Of a DNA stretch of 64,000 bases, positions 51,489-60,541 are shown piece by piece; position 1 is the first letter of the stretch; each line of letters begins with the position of its first letter. Source of the DNA: Pelomonas parva (GTDB lineage Bacteria > Pseudomonadota > Gammaproteobacteria > Burkholderiales > Burkholderiaceae_C); NCBI RefSeq assembly GCF_043555835.1, contig NZ_JBIGHV010000001.1, forward strand, positions 496,001-560,000, in the 5' to 3' direction. A program made the translations under genes and the position numbers. The notes under the pieces are model-generated. The model was not told the origin of the DNA. It saw nothing but the letters and a program-made list of their open reading frames with translations, and did not search any database.

Positions 51489-52249
51489 GAAATCCCACCG
51501 CCCTGCTGATCGAAGACGAACCCCTGCCCCGCCAGCGGCTGCGCGAGGGCCTGGCCGAGCTGTGGCCACAGCTGCAGGTGCTGGCCGAGACCGAGGACGG
51601 CGAACGCGGCCTGGCGCTGGTGCTGGAGCTGCGGCCCGACATCGTCTTCGTCGACATCCGCCTGCCCGGGCTGGACGGGCTGCAGCTGGCGCGGCGCATC
51701 AAGGGTCTGTGCCACGTCGTCTTTGTCACCGCCTACGACGCACATGCCGTGACCGCCTTCGACCAGGGCGCGGTGGACTACCTGCTCAAGCCGCTGGCCA
51801 CCGAGCGCCTGCGCGAGACGGTGCAACGCCTGCAACAGCGCCTGCAGCTGCCGCCGGCCGAGCTGGCGCGCTGGCTGCAGCAGTGGGCACCGCCCGAGCT
51901 GCCGCCGGCTGCGGCTGCGCCCGCCGCGCCGCTGCGCTGGCTGCAGGCCTCGCAGGGCGAGCGCCTGCACCTGGTGATGGTGGCCGACGTGAGCCACTTC
52001 CGCAGCGACAACAAGTACACCTGCGCTGTCACGCCCGAGGGCGAGTTCCTGCTGCGGCTGCCGCTGCGCGAGCTGCTCGCCCAGCTGGACCCCGAGCAGT
52101 TCTGGCAGATCCACCGCGCCGTCGTCATCAACCTGGCGCAGGTGGCGCGCGTGGAGCGCAGCCTCACCGGCATGGACGTGCTGCTCAAGGATGGCTGCAC
52201 GCGGCTGCCGGTGAGCCAGAGCTTTCAGCCGCGCTTCAAGCCGATGTGA
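51485..52249 (+). CDS. LytTR-family response regulator
   Basis: A 254-residue regulator with a receiver domain (IEDEPLPRQRL, phospho-Asp in VFVDIRLPGLDG, Lys in YLLKPL), a Pro/Ala linker and a C-terminal LytTR DNA-binding domain (DVSHFRSDNKYTCAV, FWQIHRAVVINLAQV, RLPVSQSFQPRFK). It is the output of the adjacent LytS-type kinase, overlapping it by ATGA. It ends 5 bases before the convergent MFS gene. Confidence 0.94.
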   Translation: MRNPTALLIEDEPLPRQRLREGLAELWPQLQVLAETEDGERGLALVLELRPDIVFVDIRLPGLDGLQLARRIKGLCHVVFVTAYDAHAVTAFDQGAVDYLLKPLATERLRETVQRLQQRLQLPPAELARWLQQWAPPELPPAAAAPAAPLRWLQASQGERLHLVMVADVSHFRSDNKYTCAVTPEGEFLLRLPLRELLAQLDPEQFWQIHRAVVINLAQVARVERSLTGMDVLLKDGCTRLPVSQSFQPRFKPM

Positions 52250-52254
52250 AAACT

Positions 52255-53433
52255 TCAGGCGGGGCCATCGCTGCCCAGGCGCCGCGCCGGCCACTGCGCC
52301 GCCAGCAGCGCCCCGGCCATCAGCCACATCGGCGCCGCCAGCGCCGTGGCCGCCGCCAGCATGCCGAAGCCGGCCGGCATGGCGACCGTGGCGCCGTTGA
52401 CCGACAGCATGCGCAGCCCCAGCGCCTGGCCGTGGCGCTCGGGCGGCGTGGCGCGGTGCAGCATGGCCAGGATCATGGGCTGCGTGGAGCCCAGCGCCAC
52501 GCCCAGCAGCGCCGAGCCGCACATCAGCCCCGCCGTGCCGGGCAGCCAGGCGTAGGCCATGAAGGTCAGCGCGGCCAGCGCCATCGCGCCGCGCACGGCC
52601 TTGGCCTCGTCGATGTCGTCCGAGAAGCGCACGATGGCCAGCCGCACCACCGTGGCCGCCGCCGCGAAGCAGCCCAGCACCAGGCCGATGCTGGCCGCCG
52701 ACAGCCCGCGCGCATGGCCCACGACCGGCACGACGAAGCTGTGCGCATCCCAGCCGGCCGACAGCGCCAGGTTGACGATCAGCAGGCGGCGGTAGGCGGG
52801 CAGCCTGAACAAGTCCCACGCCGCCGGCTCACGAAAGCTCTTGCTGAAGACGGCCGGCGGGTTGCGCGGCACCTTCATGGCCAGCCCCCAGGCCAGCACC
52901 GGCAGCACGGCGGCGAAGGCGAACGCGGCCGTCATGCCGGCATGGTCGATCAGCAGGCCGGCGGCGATGGGCGACAGCGCGTTGGACATCGCCGGGCCGA
53001 GTGCCATCCAGCTGAAGATGCGCTTGAGGTCGCGAGGCTCTTCGGCCATCAGCCCGGCCTCACGCTGCATCGCCACCGCCGCCACCGCGACGGCGCCGCC
53101 GCACAGCAGGCAGCCGATGGCAATGGCCCAGACCTGTTGCACCGCCAGCGCCAGCAGCGCACCGACGAGCGCCAGCAGCACGCCGAAGCCGACCGGGCGA
53201 TGAAAACCGTGCCGGTCCGCCAGCCGCCCGGCCCACAGCGACAGCGCAATGGGCGCGACGGCGAACAGGCTCAGCAGCAGGCCGACCGAGGCCTCGCCAT
53301 AGCCTTGCTTGAGCACCCACAGGCTGGCCGTGACGCGCGTGACGGCCATGCAGGCATGGACGCAGACCAGCGTGGCGATCAGCCACACGAAGGCGTGGCG
53401 CAGGTTTTTTTTCGCTGGCGCGGCAGCGCTCAC
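52255..53433 (-). CDS. MFS transporter
   Basis: A 392-residue protein with about 12 membrane helices. The major facilitator loop motif is visible as WAGRLADRHGFHRP between helices 2 and 3. It is most like drug/sugar-type exporters with unknown substrate (FMAYAWLPGTAGLMCGSALLGVALGSTQ in the C-half). The GTG at 53433 overlaps the rmuC stop (GTGA), and no better in-frame start is seen. It is the last gene of a minus-strand run. Confidence 0.88.
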   Translation of the reverse strand: MSAAAPAKKNLRHAFVWLIATLVCVHACMAVTRVTASLWVLKQGYGEASVGLLLSLFAVAPIALSLWAGRLADRHGFHRPVGFGVLLALVGALLALAVQQVWAIAIGCLLCGGAVAVAAVAMQREAGLMAEEPRDLKRIFSWMALGPAMSNALSPIAAGLLIDHAGMTAAFAFAAVLPVLAWGLAMKVPRNPPAVFSKSFREPAAWDLFRLPAYRRLLIVNLALSAGWDAHSFVVPVVGHARGLSAASIGLVLGCFAAAATVVRLAIVRFSDDIDEAKAVRGAMALAALTFMAYAWLPGTAGLMCGSALLGVALGSTQPMILAMLHRATPPERHGQALGLRMLSVNGATVAMPAGFGMLAAATALAAPMWLMAGALLAAQWPARRLGSDGPA

Positions 53434-54809
53434 TCGGCGTCCTCGCCCGCCGCAAGCTGCAGCAGTTGCGCAGCCGCGTCGTCCGGCAGCGCCTCCACGC
53501 CCTTGAGCTTGCGCGTCATCGCACGGGTGCGCACCTCGGCGGCGTCCAGCGTCTTGCCGGCTTCGTCGAGCTTGTTCTTCACCTTGGTCAGCACGTCGCC
53601 GAACTTGCCGAACTCGGTCTTCACCGCGCCCAGCACCTCCCAGACCTCGGCCGAGCGCTTTTCCAGCGCCAGCGTGCGGAAACCCATCTGCAGGCTGGTC
53701 AGCGTGGCCAGCAGCGTGGTGGGCCCGCACAGCATGACCTTGTGCTCGCGCTGCAGGCTCTCCATCAGGCCGGGCCGGCGCAGCGCCTCGGCGTACAAGC
53801 CCTCGGTGGGCACGAACAGGATGGCGAAGTCGGTCGTGTGCGGCGGGCCGATGTACTTTTCGCGGATGGTCTTGGCCTCCAGCCGCAGCCGGCTCTCGAT
53901 GGCCTTGCCCGCCGCGTCGGCAGCGGGCGCATCGGCGCGTTCCTGGGCGTCGAGCAGGCGCTCGTAGTCCTCGCGCGGGAACTTGGCATCGATGGGCAGC
54001 CACAGCGGCTGGCCATCGTCGCGCTGGCCCGGCAGCTTGATCGCGAATTCGACCCGCGCGCTGGAGCCGGGCAGCACCGCCACGTTGGCGGCGTACTGCT
54101 CGGCCGTGAAGACCTGGTCCAGCAAGCCCGCGAGCTGCACCTCGCCGAACACGCCGCGCGTCTTCACGTTGGTCAGCACGCGGTTCAGCGAGCCCACGTC
54201 GCGTGCCAGGTTCTGCATCTCGCCCAGGCCCTTGTGCACCTGCTCCAGCCGCTCGGCCACCTGCTTGAAGCTCTCGCCCAGGCGCTGCTCCAGCGTCGCA
54301 TGCAGCTTCTCGTCGACGGTGGCGCGCATCTGCTCCAGCTTCTTCTCGTTGTCCTGCTGGATGGCGGTCAGGCGCAGCTCCACCGTGTGGCGCAGCTCGG
54401 CCAGGCGCTGCTCGTTCAGCAGCGACATGGCCTGCAGCTGCTCGCGCATGCCGTCGGCCAGGCGCTGCATGGATTCGGCCTGCGCCTGCGCGTTGCGCAA
54501 CGCGGCAGCGTCCTGCGCCTCGCGCGCGGCGAGGGCCTGCTGTGCGAGGGACTGGTTGCTGTTCTGCAGGCCCTGGCCCAGCACCTGCTGGAACTGCGCC
54601 AGGCCCTGCACCAGCTCCTGGCGTGTGCCGCTGGCGCTGCGACTCAACTCGTCGCGCAGCTCGCGTTCCAGGCGTTCGTTGCCCTGCTGCAGCAGCTCCG
54701 GCGAGACCCCCGTCTGGGGCTTGTGGCGAGTCAGGATCAACACCACCAACAACAGGATCAAGGCCAGCAGGCCCAGCAGCAACATCTCGATCAGGCTCAT
54801 GCCCGGCAT
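53430..54809 (-). CDS. rmuC: DNA recombination protein RmuC
   Basis: A 459-residue protein with an N-terminal membrane anchor (about 5-27), a long coiled coil (about 40-215, Gln/Glu/Leu-rich) and the RmuC nuclease-like domain. That domain carries the family motifs GVFGEVQLAGLLDQV, LPIDAKFPREDYERLL, FVPTEGLYAEAL and GPTTLLATLTSLQMGFRTL. RmuC limits inversions at short repeats. A start 3 codons later (54800) is equally possible; neither has a clear ribosome-binding site. It follows the LytTR regulator gene by 23 bases. Confidence 0.95.
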   Translation of the reverse strand: MPGMSLIEMLLLGLLALILLLVVLILTRHKPQTGVSPELLQQGNERLERELRDELSRSASGTRQELVQGLAQFQQVLGQGLQNSNQSLAQQALAAREAQDAAALRNAQAQAESMQRLADGMREQLQAMSLLNEQRLAELRHTVELRLTAIQQDNEKKLEQMRATVDEKLHATLEQRLGESFKQVAERLEQVHKGLGEMQNLARDVGSLNRVLTNVKTRGVFGEVQLAGLLDQVFTAEQYAANVAVLPGSSARVEFAIKLPGQRDDGQPLWLPIDAKFPREDYERLLDAQERADAPAADAAGKAIESRLRLEAKTIREKYIGPPHTTDFAILFVPTEGLYAEALRRPGLMESLQREHKVMLCGPTTLLATLTSLQMGFRTLALEKRSAEVWEVLGAVKTEFGKFGDVLTKVKNKLDEAGKTLDAAEVRTRAMTRKLKGVEALPDDAAAQLLQLAAGEDAE

Positions 54810-54832
54810 TGTCGCTGCGGTGGCTCAGTGGC

Positions 54833-55540
54833 TCAGAGGGCCTTGAACAGCTGGTGATGCTGGGTGGACACCTTGAGCCGCTCGGCCCGGCCCTTGATCT
54901 CCAGCTCCAGCGCGTCGCCCGCGCGGTGCACGCCGTGCACATGGCGGCGGTTGACGACGACGCTGCGGTGGACCTGCATGAAGCGAGCCGGGTCCAGCCG
55001 CTCCAGCAGCTCCTTCAACGACAGCCGGATCAGCCCGTCGCAGTCCGGCGCGACGACGCGGGTGTACTTGCTGTCGGACTCGAAGTACTGCACGTCGTCC
55101 ACATGCAGCAGCCGCACTTGGCTGCCCACGGCCACCTGCAGCCAGTCGTCGGCAGGGCGAGTTTGCGAAGGGGTCAGCGCCTCGCGCAGCCGCGCCACCG
55201 TCTTGGCCAGGCGCGGCAGCTCCACCGGCTTGAGCACATAGTCCACCGCCTGGGCCTCGAAGGCCTCGACGGCATGCGCGTCGTAGGCGGTCACGAAGAC
55301 GACGCGCGTGTCCACGCCCTGCAGCGCGTCGGCCACCTGCAGGCCGGTCAGGCCGGGCATGCGGATGTCGAGAAAGGCGAGCTGTGGGCGCAACCGCTGG
55401 ATGGCCTGCAAGGCCTCGATGCCGTCCTCGCACTCCTGCAGCAAGCGCAGCTCCGGCCACAGCTGGGCCAGCCGCTCGCGCAAGGCGGCGCGCATGAAGG
55501 GCTCGTCGTCGGCCAGGATGGCGGTGGGGGCGTCGGTCAT
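54833..55540 (-). CDS. LytTR-family response regulator (second copy)
   Basis: A 235-residue receiver-LytTR regulator: ADDEPFMRAAL, phospho-Asp in AFLDIRMPGLTG, YVLKPVELPRL, then the LytTR domain (DDVQYFESDSKYTRVV, FMQVHRSVVVNRRHV, LKVSTQHHQLFK). It is the partner of the LytS-type kinase directly upstream, which it overlaps by ATGA. It is a paralogue of the pair at 50460-52249. Confidence 0.94.
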   Translation of the reverse strand: MTDAPTAILADDEPFMRAALRERLAQLWPELRLLQECEDGIEALQAIQRLRPQLAFLDIRMPGLTGLQVADALQGVDTRVVFVTAYDAHAVEAFEAQAVDYVLKPVELPRLAKTVARLREALTPSQTRPADDWLQVAVGSQVRLLHVDDVQYFESDSKYTRVVAPDCDGLIRLSLKELLERLDPARFMQVHRSVVVNRRHVHGVHRAGDALELEIKGRAERLKVSTQHHQLFKAL

Positions 55541-56847
55541 GGTTTCAACGGCACCACCACCGTGGCCAGCACACCGCCTTCGGCCAGGCCCACGACGGAC
55601 AGCTGCGCCCGCTCGCCGTGCAGGCCGCGCAGCCGCTCGCGGATGTTCTGCAGGCCCGTGCCGCCGTCGGGCGCCGTCACGCCGCTGAGGCCCACGCCGT
55701 TGTCCTGCACGCCCACGTGCAGCTCCGCCCCCACCTGCCGCGCGAACACGCGGATGCGCACCGGCCCGGGCTTGGGCTCCACGCCATGCTTGATGGCGTT
55801 CTCCACCAGCGTCTGCACCACCAGCGACGGGAACTCCGTGGTCAGCAGCGCGTCGGGCAGCTCCACGTCCACGGCCAGCCGCCCACCCATGCGCAGCTGG
55901 GCGATCTGCAGATAGGCGTCGGTCAGCTCGAACTCGCGGCCCAGCGTGGACGACAGCTGCCGCATGGACGGCATGGCCAGGCGCAGGTAACGGGTGAGCT
56001 GGTTCAGCAGCAGGCCGGCCTTGTCCGGATCGCTCTTGATCAGGTACTCGACCGTGGCCAGCGTGTTGAACAGGAAATGCGGTTCGATCTGCGCCTGCAG
56101 CACGGCCAACCGGGCTTCGGCGAGGTGGCGGGCGATGTCAGCCGTGTTGGCGCGCTCGTTGGCCTGGTCCACGCGCGGCTGCCATTTCAGCGTCGTTTGG
56201 TGGGTGACCACCAGCACCAGCAGGTAGAGCAGGCCCAGCGCAGGCGCGAGTGCGTAGTGCATAGGCCGCACCAGACCGAAACGCCCGATATGCAGCAGGT
56301 CCAGCACGATCCAGCAGGCCAGTTGGCCCACCAGTAGAGCCGGCAGCCACAGCCCCAGCGCGCGGCGCATCGTCGGGCGGTCACCCGCATGCCGCGCCAG
56401 CCACCAGTTGCTGAAGTCCAGCGGCATAGCGGCCGGCACGAACAGCAGGACCAGCAGCAGGTACTTCGCATCGATCGGCTTCAGTCCGTCTAGCAGCAGC
56501 GGCAACATTCCGACCAGCAAAAGCCCTGCGTAGATGCCTGCCAGCGCCAGCAGCGTGGCCGGCTTGCGGTAGCTGGCGAAGAGGCCGGCGCTACGCACAT
56601 CCGTGCCGTAGCCCAGCACGCCCGACCCGGCCCAGTTCATGCCGTCGCGCACCATGAAGGCGACCGCCGCAAGCAGCGTCCACAGCGTCGTCACCATCAT
56701 CCCGAGCACGCCCCAGCGCGGCTCGACTTGGATCACCAGCAGGCTGGACAGCGCCAGCACCGCCGTCGGCGCCCAGAACCAGCGGAGCTTGTGGCGGCGC
56801 TGCTCATGGCCAGCGTCAGACCTCTCCAAACTCATCGCATCCTGCAT
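55537..56847 (-). CDS. LytS/YehU-type membrane histidine kinase (second copy)
   Basis: A membrane kinase with six or so helices in the first 250 residues and the His_kinase domain with phospho-His in QAQIEPHFLFNTLATVEYL. The ATPase motifs are TLVENAIKHGVEPKPGP and GTGLQNIRERLRGLHG. Of three nearby ATGs I chose 56847 because GGAG lies 8 bases upstream; the one at 56853 sits too close to that site. It is coupled to its LytTR regulator by ATGA. The exported-protein gene lies 120 bases upstream. Confidence 0.92.
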   Translation of the reverse strand: MQDAMSLERSDAGHEQRRHKLRWFWAPTAVLALSSLLVIQVEPRWGVLGMMVTTLWTLLAAVAFMVRDGMNWAGSGVLGYGTDVRSAGLFASYRKPATLLALAGIYAGLLLVGMLPLLLDGLKPIDAKYLLLVLLFVPAAMPLDFSNWWLARHAGDRPTMRRALGLWLPALLVGQLACWIVLDLLHIGRFGLVRPMHYALAPALGLLYLLVLVVTHQTTLKWQPRVDQANERANTADIARHLAEARLAVLQAQIEPHFLFNTLATVEYLIKSDPDKAGLLLNQLTRYLRLAMPSMRQLSSTLGREFELTDAYLQIAQLRMGGRLAVDVELPDALLTTEFPSLVVQTLVENAIKHGVEPKPGPVRIRVFARQVGAELHVGVQDNGVGLSGVTAPDGGTGLQNIRERLRGLHGERAQLSVVGLAEGGVLATVVVPLKP

Positions 56848-56967
56848 CGTCATGTCTCCGGCATGGCGGCCGCCCGCTCGCGACGCGCCCAGCCGCAGCT
56901 TGGACAAACGACGCGGGCGCGGCCTTTGGCGTACGACGACCGCCACCCCAGCCGCGACGAACACCCC

Positions 56968-57759
56968 TCAGGGCGCGACCAACCCCTTCACCGCCTTGGG
57001 CAGTTCGGCCTCGATCAGCACCTCCAGCGCCTGCACGCGCTGCTCGGGCGTGGTGGCCGCCCAGGGGTTGGCGGCCGCCTCGCGAGCCACCGGCAGGCGG
57101 CTGCCGACGGCCAGCGACTGCTCACGCCGCAGGCGCATGTCGTCCAGGTCGATCAGCGCGACGCGGATGGACACGAAGGGCGCGAACACCGGCAGGCCGG
57201 CCTGGCCGTCGAAGCCGATCTGGCCGCTGGGCCGCTGGTCCAGCACGAAGCCCGGGCCTTGCAGCGTGTTGAGGATGCGCGCCGGCAGCGCGGCGATCAG
57301 CCCCGGCTCCTGCACGCTGCGCGTGACCAGCAGCAGCTTGCCCGCGCCGCCCGAACGCACGGCGGCGGCGAGGTTGCCCGGCAGGCTGAGCTTGCCGTCG
57401 ACGAAGAGCAGGGCCGGGTCGCCGAACAGGCTGCGCGTGGACGAGGTGTAGAGCTTGACGTCGTACTTGTCGCTCGCGGCCTTGACCGCCAGGTTGAGGG
57501 CCTGCAGCACCGCGTTGTCCATGGCACCGGCCGGCGTGGCTCGCCACTCGCCGGCCTGCACGGTGTCGCCGCGCGCGGGCGTCAGGCTCAGCAGCTGCAC
57601 GCCGTCACCCAGCAGGGAGAGCGCCGCAAACTTGTTGGGGTCGCGCGGCGCGTTGTCAGCGGCGGCAGGCGCCGAACTGGCGGCGGGCGACGTTGGAGGC
57701 GTCTGGCCCACAGCAAGGGCGGGCAGCAAGGCAAGCAGGCAGAGCAGGCGGCGATTCAT
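56968..57759 (-). CDS. Exported hypothetical protein
   Basis: A 263-residue unrecognised protein with a signal peptide (MNRRLLCLLALLPALAVGQ), a Pro/Ala/Ser-rich linker and a mixed alpha/beta domain (about 45-260). Recognisable stretches include FAALSLLGDGVQLLSL, GAGKLLLVTRSV and VSIRVALIDLDDMR. There are no cysteines in the mature part and no catalytic motif I know. Its ATG overlaps the stop of the hydroxyacid dehydrogenase gene (ATGA). Periplasmic location inferred. Confidence 0.75.
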   Translation of the reverse strand: MNRRLLCLLALLPALAVGQTPPTSPAASSAPAAADNAPRDPNKFAALSLLGDGVQLLSLTPARGDTVQAGEWRATPAGAMDNAVLQALNLAVKAASDKYDVKLYTSSTRSLFGDPALLFVDGKLSLPGNLAAAVRSGGAGKLLLVTRSVQEPGLIAALPARILNTLQGPGFVLDQRPSGQIGFDGQAGLPVFAPFVSIRVALIDLDDMRLRREQSLAVGSRLPVAREAAANPWAATTPEQRVQALEVLIEAELPKAVKGLVAP

Positions 57760-58736
57760 GCAGGAAGGATCTCGGGGTTCAGCGGCGTGGGCGGCACAGT
57801 GCCTGTGAGCGCAGCGACCAGATTGTCAGCGGCCAGCTGCGCCATCGCGAGCCGGGTGGGCATGGTGGCGCTGGCGATGTGCGGCGTGAGGACGACGTTG
57901 GGCAGCGTCAAGAGCGCCGGGTTGACCTTGGGCTCGCCTTCGAACACATCGAGCCCAGCCGCAGCGATGCGGTGCTCGCGCAGCGCCGCAGCCAGCGCGT
58001 CCTCGTCGACGACGCCGCCGCGCGCGATGTTGACCAGCGTGGCGGTCGGCTTCATCAGCGCGATCTCGCCGGCGGCGATGCAGTGGTGGGCTTCGGCCGA
58101 GTACGGCAGCACGAGGATGAGGTGGTCCGCCTCGCGCAGCAGCTCGTCCTTGCTGACGTAGCGGGCGCCGAGCTGGCCCTCGATGTCGGCCGGCAGCCGG
58201 GAGCGGTTGTGATAGATCACCTTCATGCCGAAGCCCAGGTGGCCGCGCCGCGCGATGGCCTGGCCGATGCGGCCCATGCCCAGGATGCCCAGCGTCGCGC
58301 CATGGATGTCCGAGCCGGCCAGGTAGTCCCAGGACCAGCGCTTCCATTGCCCGTCGCGCAGCAGACGTTCGCCCTCGCTCATGCGCCGGGCGGTGGCCAT
58401 CAGCAGCGCGAAGCCGAAGTCGGCTGTCGTCTCGGTCAGCACGTCGGGCGTGTTGGTGACGAGCACGCGGCGCGCGGTGCAGGCGGCCAGGTCGATGTGG
58501 TTGTAGCCCACGCTCATCGTGCTGACGACGCGCAGCTCGGGGCAGGCGTCCAGCAGGTCGGCCGTGATGCGCTCGGAGCCGGTGATGTAGGCGCCGGCCT
58601 TGCCCTGCAGCCGCGCCCGCAGCTCGTCCGGCGTCAGCACGGTCTCGCCCTGCACGGCGTCCACGTCGAACTGGGCAGAGAGTTGCTCGATGACGGCAGC
58701 CGGCGCGCGGCGTGCGACGAGGATGTTCTTGCGCAT
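57756..58736 (-). CDS. D-2-hydroxyacid dehydrogenase (glyoxylate/hydroxypyruvate reductase-like)
   Basis: A 326-residue NAD(P)H-dependent oxidoreductase of the D-glycerate dehydrogenase/GhrB group. The Rossmann motif GATLGILGMGRIGQAIARRG, the catalytic Arg in LVNIARGGVVDE, Glu in LDVFEGEP and His in LTPHIASAT are visible. It probably reduces glyoxylate or hydroxypyruvate. Two ATGs lie two codons apart; I chose 58736 since GGAGG stands 7 bases before it but only 1 base before the first. It follows the nitroreductase gene directly. Confidence 0.9.
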   Translation of the reverse strand: MRKNILVARRAPAAVIEQLSAQFDVDAVQGETVLTPDELRARLQGKAGAYITGSERITADLLDACPELRVVSTMSVGYNHIDLAACTARRVLVTNTPDVLTETTADFGFALLMATARRMSEGERLLRDGQWKRWSWDYLAGSDIHGATLGILGMGRIGQAIARRGHLGFGMKVIYHNRSRLPADIEGQLGARYVSKDELLREADHLILVLPYSAEAHHCIAAGEIALMKPTATLVNIARGGVVDEDALAAALREHRIAAAGLDVFEGEPKVNPALLTLPNVVLTPHIASATMPTRLAMAQLAADNLVAALTGTVPPTPLNPEILPA

Positions 58737-58738
58737 GC

Positions 58739-59452
58739 TCATTCCTCCAGGAAACGCGCGAACTCAGCCACCGGCGCGCGTTCGGTGACCAGGCTGTTCT
58801 CGACAGCGGCCGGGTCGGCAAACCCGAGCGACATGCCGCAGACCAGCATCTGCTCCTCGCCCAACTGCAGCTCCTCGCCGATCAGCCGGTGGAACTGCGT
58901 GAACGCCGCCTGCGGGCAGGTATGCAGGCCGCGCGCGCGGGCGGCCACCATGATGTTCTGCAGGAACATGCCGTAGTCCAGCCACGAGCCCTGCTGCATG
59001 ACGCGGTCGATGGTGAAGAACAAGCCCACCGGCGCGTCGAAGAAGATGAAGTTGCGGCCATGCTGGTGCTGCATGCGCGCCTTGTCGGTCTTGGCGATGC
59101 CCAGCAGCCCGTACAGGTCCCAGCCCACCTTGCGGCGGCGGTCGATGTAGGGGCTGCGCCACTCGGTGGGGTAGTAGGCGTATTCCTCCTTGCTCGCAGC
59201 GTTCTGCGCGGGGTCGAGATAGGCGCCCTGGATGCGGCCGCCGACACGCTTGAGCGCCGCGCCGGTCAGCACATGGACCTGCCAGGGCTGGGTGTTGGTG
59301 CCCGACGGCGCGCGGGACGCGACTTCGAGAATCTCCTCCACCGTCTGGCGCGGCACCGGCGTGGGCAGGAAGGCGCGCAGCGAGTGCCGGGTCTTGATGG
59401 CCTCGTCGACGGCGGCGGTCTGCTCGGGCGTGGGCATGTCGAAACGGCTCAT
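58739..59452 (-). CDS. Nitroreductase-family flavoprotein
   Basis: A 237-residue FMN-dependent oxidoreductase. The N-terminal FMN-binding motif TRHSLRAFLPTPVPRQTVEEIL and SRAPSGTNTQPWQVHV are typical; GSWLDYGMFLQNIMVAARARGLHTCPQ and the C-terminal VCGMSLGFADP complete the fold. Substrates of such enzymes are quinones, nitro compounds or unsaturated acids; the actual one is unknown. The ATG overlaps the thioesterase stop by four bases. Confidence 0.9.
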   Translation of the reverse strand: MSRFDMPTPEQTAAVDEAIKTRHSLRAFLPTPVPRQTVEEILEVASRAPSGTNTQPWQVHVLTGAALKRVGGRIQGAYLDPAQNAASKEEYAYYPTEWRSPYIDRRRKVGWDLYGLLGIAKTDKARMQHQHGRNFIFFDAPVGLFFTIDRVMQQGSWLDYGMFLQNIMVAARARGLHTCPQAAFTQFHRLIGEELQLGEEQMLVCGMSLGFADPAAVENSLVTERAPVAEFARFLEE

Positions 59453-59886
59453 GGGGTCAGGTCTTTCAGCGCTTGAAGATAGGCGGCGGGCAGTTCGGTC
59501 ACCGGGCGGCGGCTGTCGCGGTCGACGTAGACATGCACGAAGTGGCCGCGCGCCGCGCACAGGTCGCTGCCTTCGGCGAACAGGCCGATCTCGTAGCGCA
59601 CGCTGGAGCGGCCCTGGTGGGCCACGCGCACACCGGCCTGGATGGCCTGCGGGAAGGCCAGCGACTCGAAGAAGTTGCAGTGCGTCTCGACCACCAGGCC
59701 GATGACGGCGCCGCCATGGATGTCCAGCGCGCCGGCGTCGATCAGCAGGCGGTTCACCGCCGTGTCGAAGAGGCTGTAGTAGACGACGTTGTTCAGGTGG
59801 CCGTAGACGTCGTTGTCCATCCAGCGCGTCGTCAGCGGCACGAAGGCGGGGTAGGCATGGCGGGCATCGGGTTGCGGTCGCGTCAT
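59449..59886 (-). CDS. Hotdog-fold acyl-CoA thioesterase (4HBT family)
   Basis: A 145-residue cytosolic thioesterase. The 4-hydroxybenzoyl-CoA-thioesterase signature RWMDNDVYGHLNNVVYYSLFDTAVN contains the catalytic Asp and the GH-NN motif. It probably hydrolyses a short or medium acyl-CoA. The ATG at 59886 is chosen; an ATG 3 codons earlier is possible. It is the first gene of a minus run (thioesterase, nitroreductase, hydroxyacid dehydrogenase, exported protein). Confidence 0.88.
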   Translation of the reverse strand: MTRPQPDARHAYPAFVPLTTRWMDNDVYGHLNNVVYYSLFDTAVNRLLIDAGALDIHGGAVIGLVVETHCNFFESLAFPQAIQAGVRVAHQGRSSVRYEIGLFAEGSDLCAARGHFVHVYVDRDSRRPVTELPAAYLQALKDLTP

Positions 59887-60064
59887 GCGGGGCATTCTTC
59901 CATGCGTGCCAAGCTGCCCACAGATTGCAAAGGATTGCGGCATATGCCCTTGCGCGCGGCGAATTTCCGGAGCGACACTGCCCGCGAGCCTTTCGGCTTG
60001 GCCTGGCCGCAACATGGCGGCTCTGGTGAAACGGATTCACAAACGGCTCGGAAGGAGCACTCGC

Positions 60065-60535
60065 ATGAATCGATTCCCGAAGTCTTCAGGTCTGGCCGCC
60101 CTCGCGGTCGTGGCGGCAGCCTTGCTGGCCCAGCCCGCACTGGCACAGAACGCCACCAAGGACGACGCGGTGGCCATGGTCAAGAAGGGCATCACCTTCA
60201 TCAAGGCCAACGGCAAGGACAAGGGCTATGCGGAGATCACCGCCAAGAGCCCGCAATTCATCAAGCACGACCTCTACCTGGTTGTCTACGGCCTGGACGG
60301 CAAGTGCCTGGCCCACGGCGCCAACGAGAAGCAGGTCGGCCGCGACCTCATCGAGCTGAAGGACATCGACGGCAAGCCCTTCGTGCGCGAGCGCACCGAG
60401 CTGGGCCGCTCCAAGCCCAACGGCTTCTGGCAGGACTACAAGTTCACCAACCCGACGACCAAGAAGATCGAGCCCAAGCAGATGTATTGCGAGCGGCTGG
60501 ACGAGACCATCGTCTGCGGTGGCATCTACAAGTAG
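60065..60535 (+). CDS. Periplasmic single-Cache-domain protein
   Basis: A 156-residue exported protein with signal peptide (AALAVVAAALLAQPALAQ) and one Cache-type sensor domain. The domain has the typical helix AVAMVKKGITFIKANGKDKGYAEI and sheet DLYLVVYGLDGKCLAHGANEKQVGRDLIELKDIDGKPFV. Two cysteines near the end (MYCER, IVCGGIYK) could form a disulfide. AAGGAG lies 7 bases before the ATG. The stop is 6 bases before a chemoreceptor gene, so it is probably a soluble ligand-binding partner of that receptor. Confidence 0.88.
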   Translation: MNRFPKSSGLAALAVVAAALLAQPALAQNATKDDAVAMVKKGITFIKANGKDKGYAEITAKSPQFIKHDLYLVVYGLDGKCLAHGANEKQVGRDLIELKDIDGKPFVRERTELGRSKPNGFWQDYKFTNPTTKKIEPKQMYCERLDETIVCGGIYK

Positions 60536-60541
60536 CCCGCG

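Noticed and set aside
52255..54942. A single long MFS-containing protein starting near 54942
   Set aside because: The N-terminal part is a shadow of rmuC; the real MFS gene starts at the GTG that overlaps the rmuC stop.
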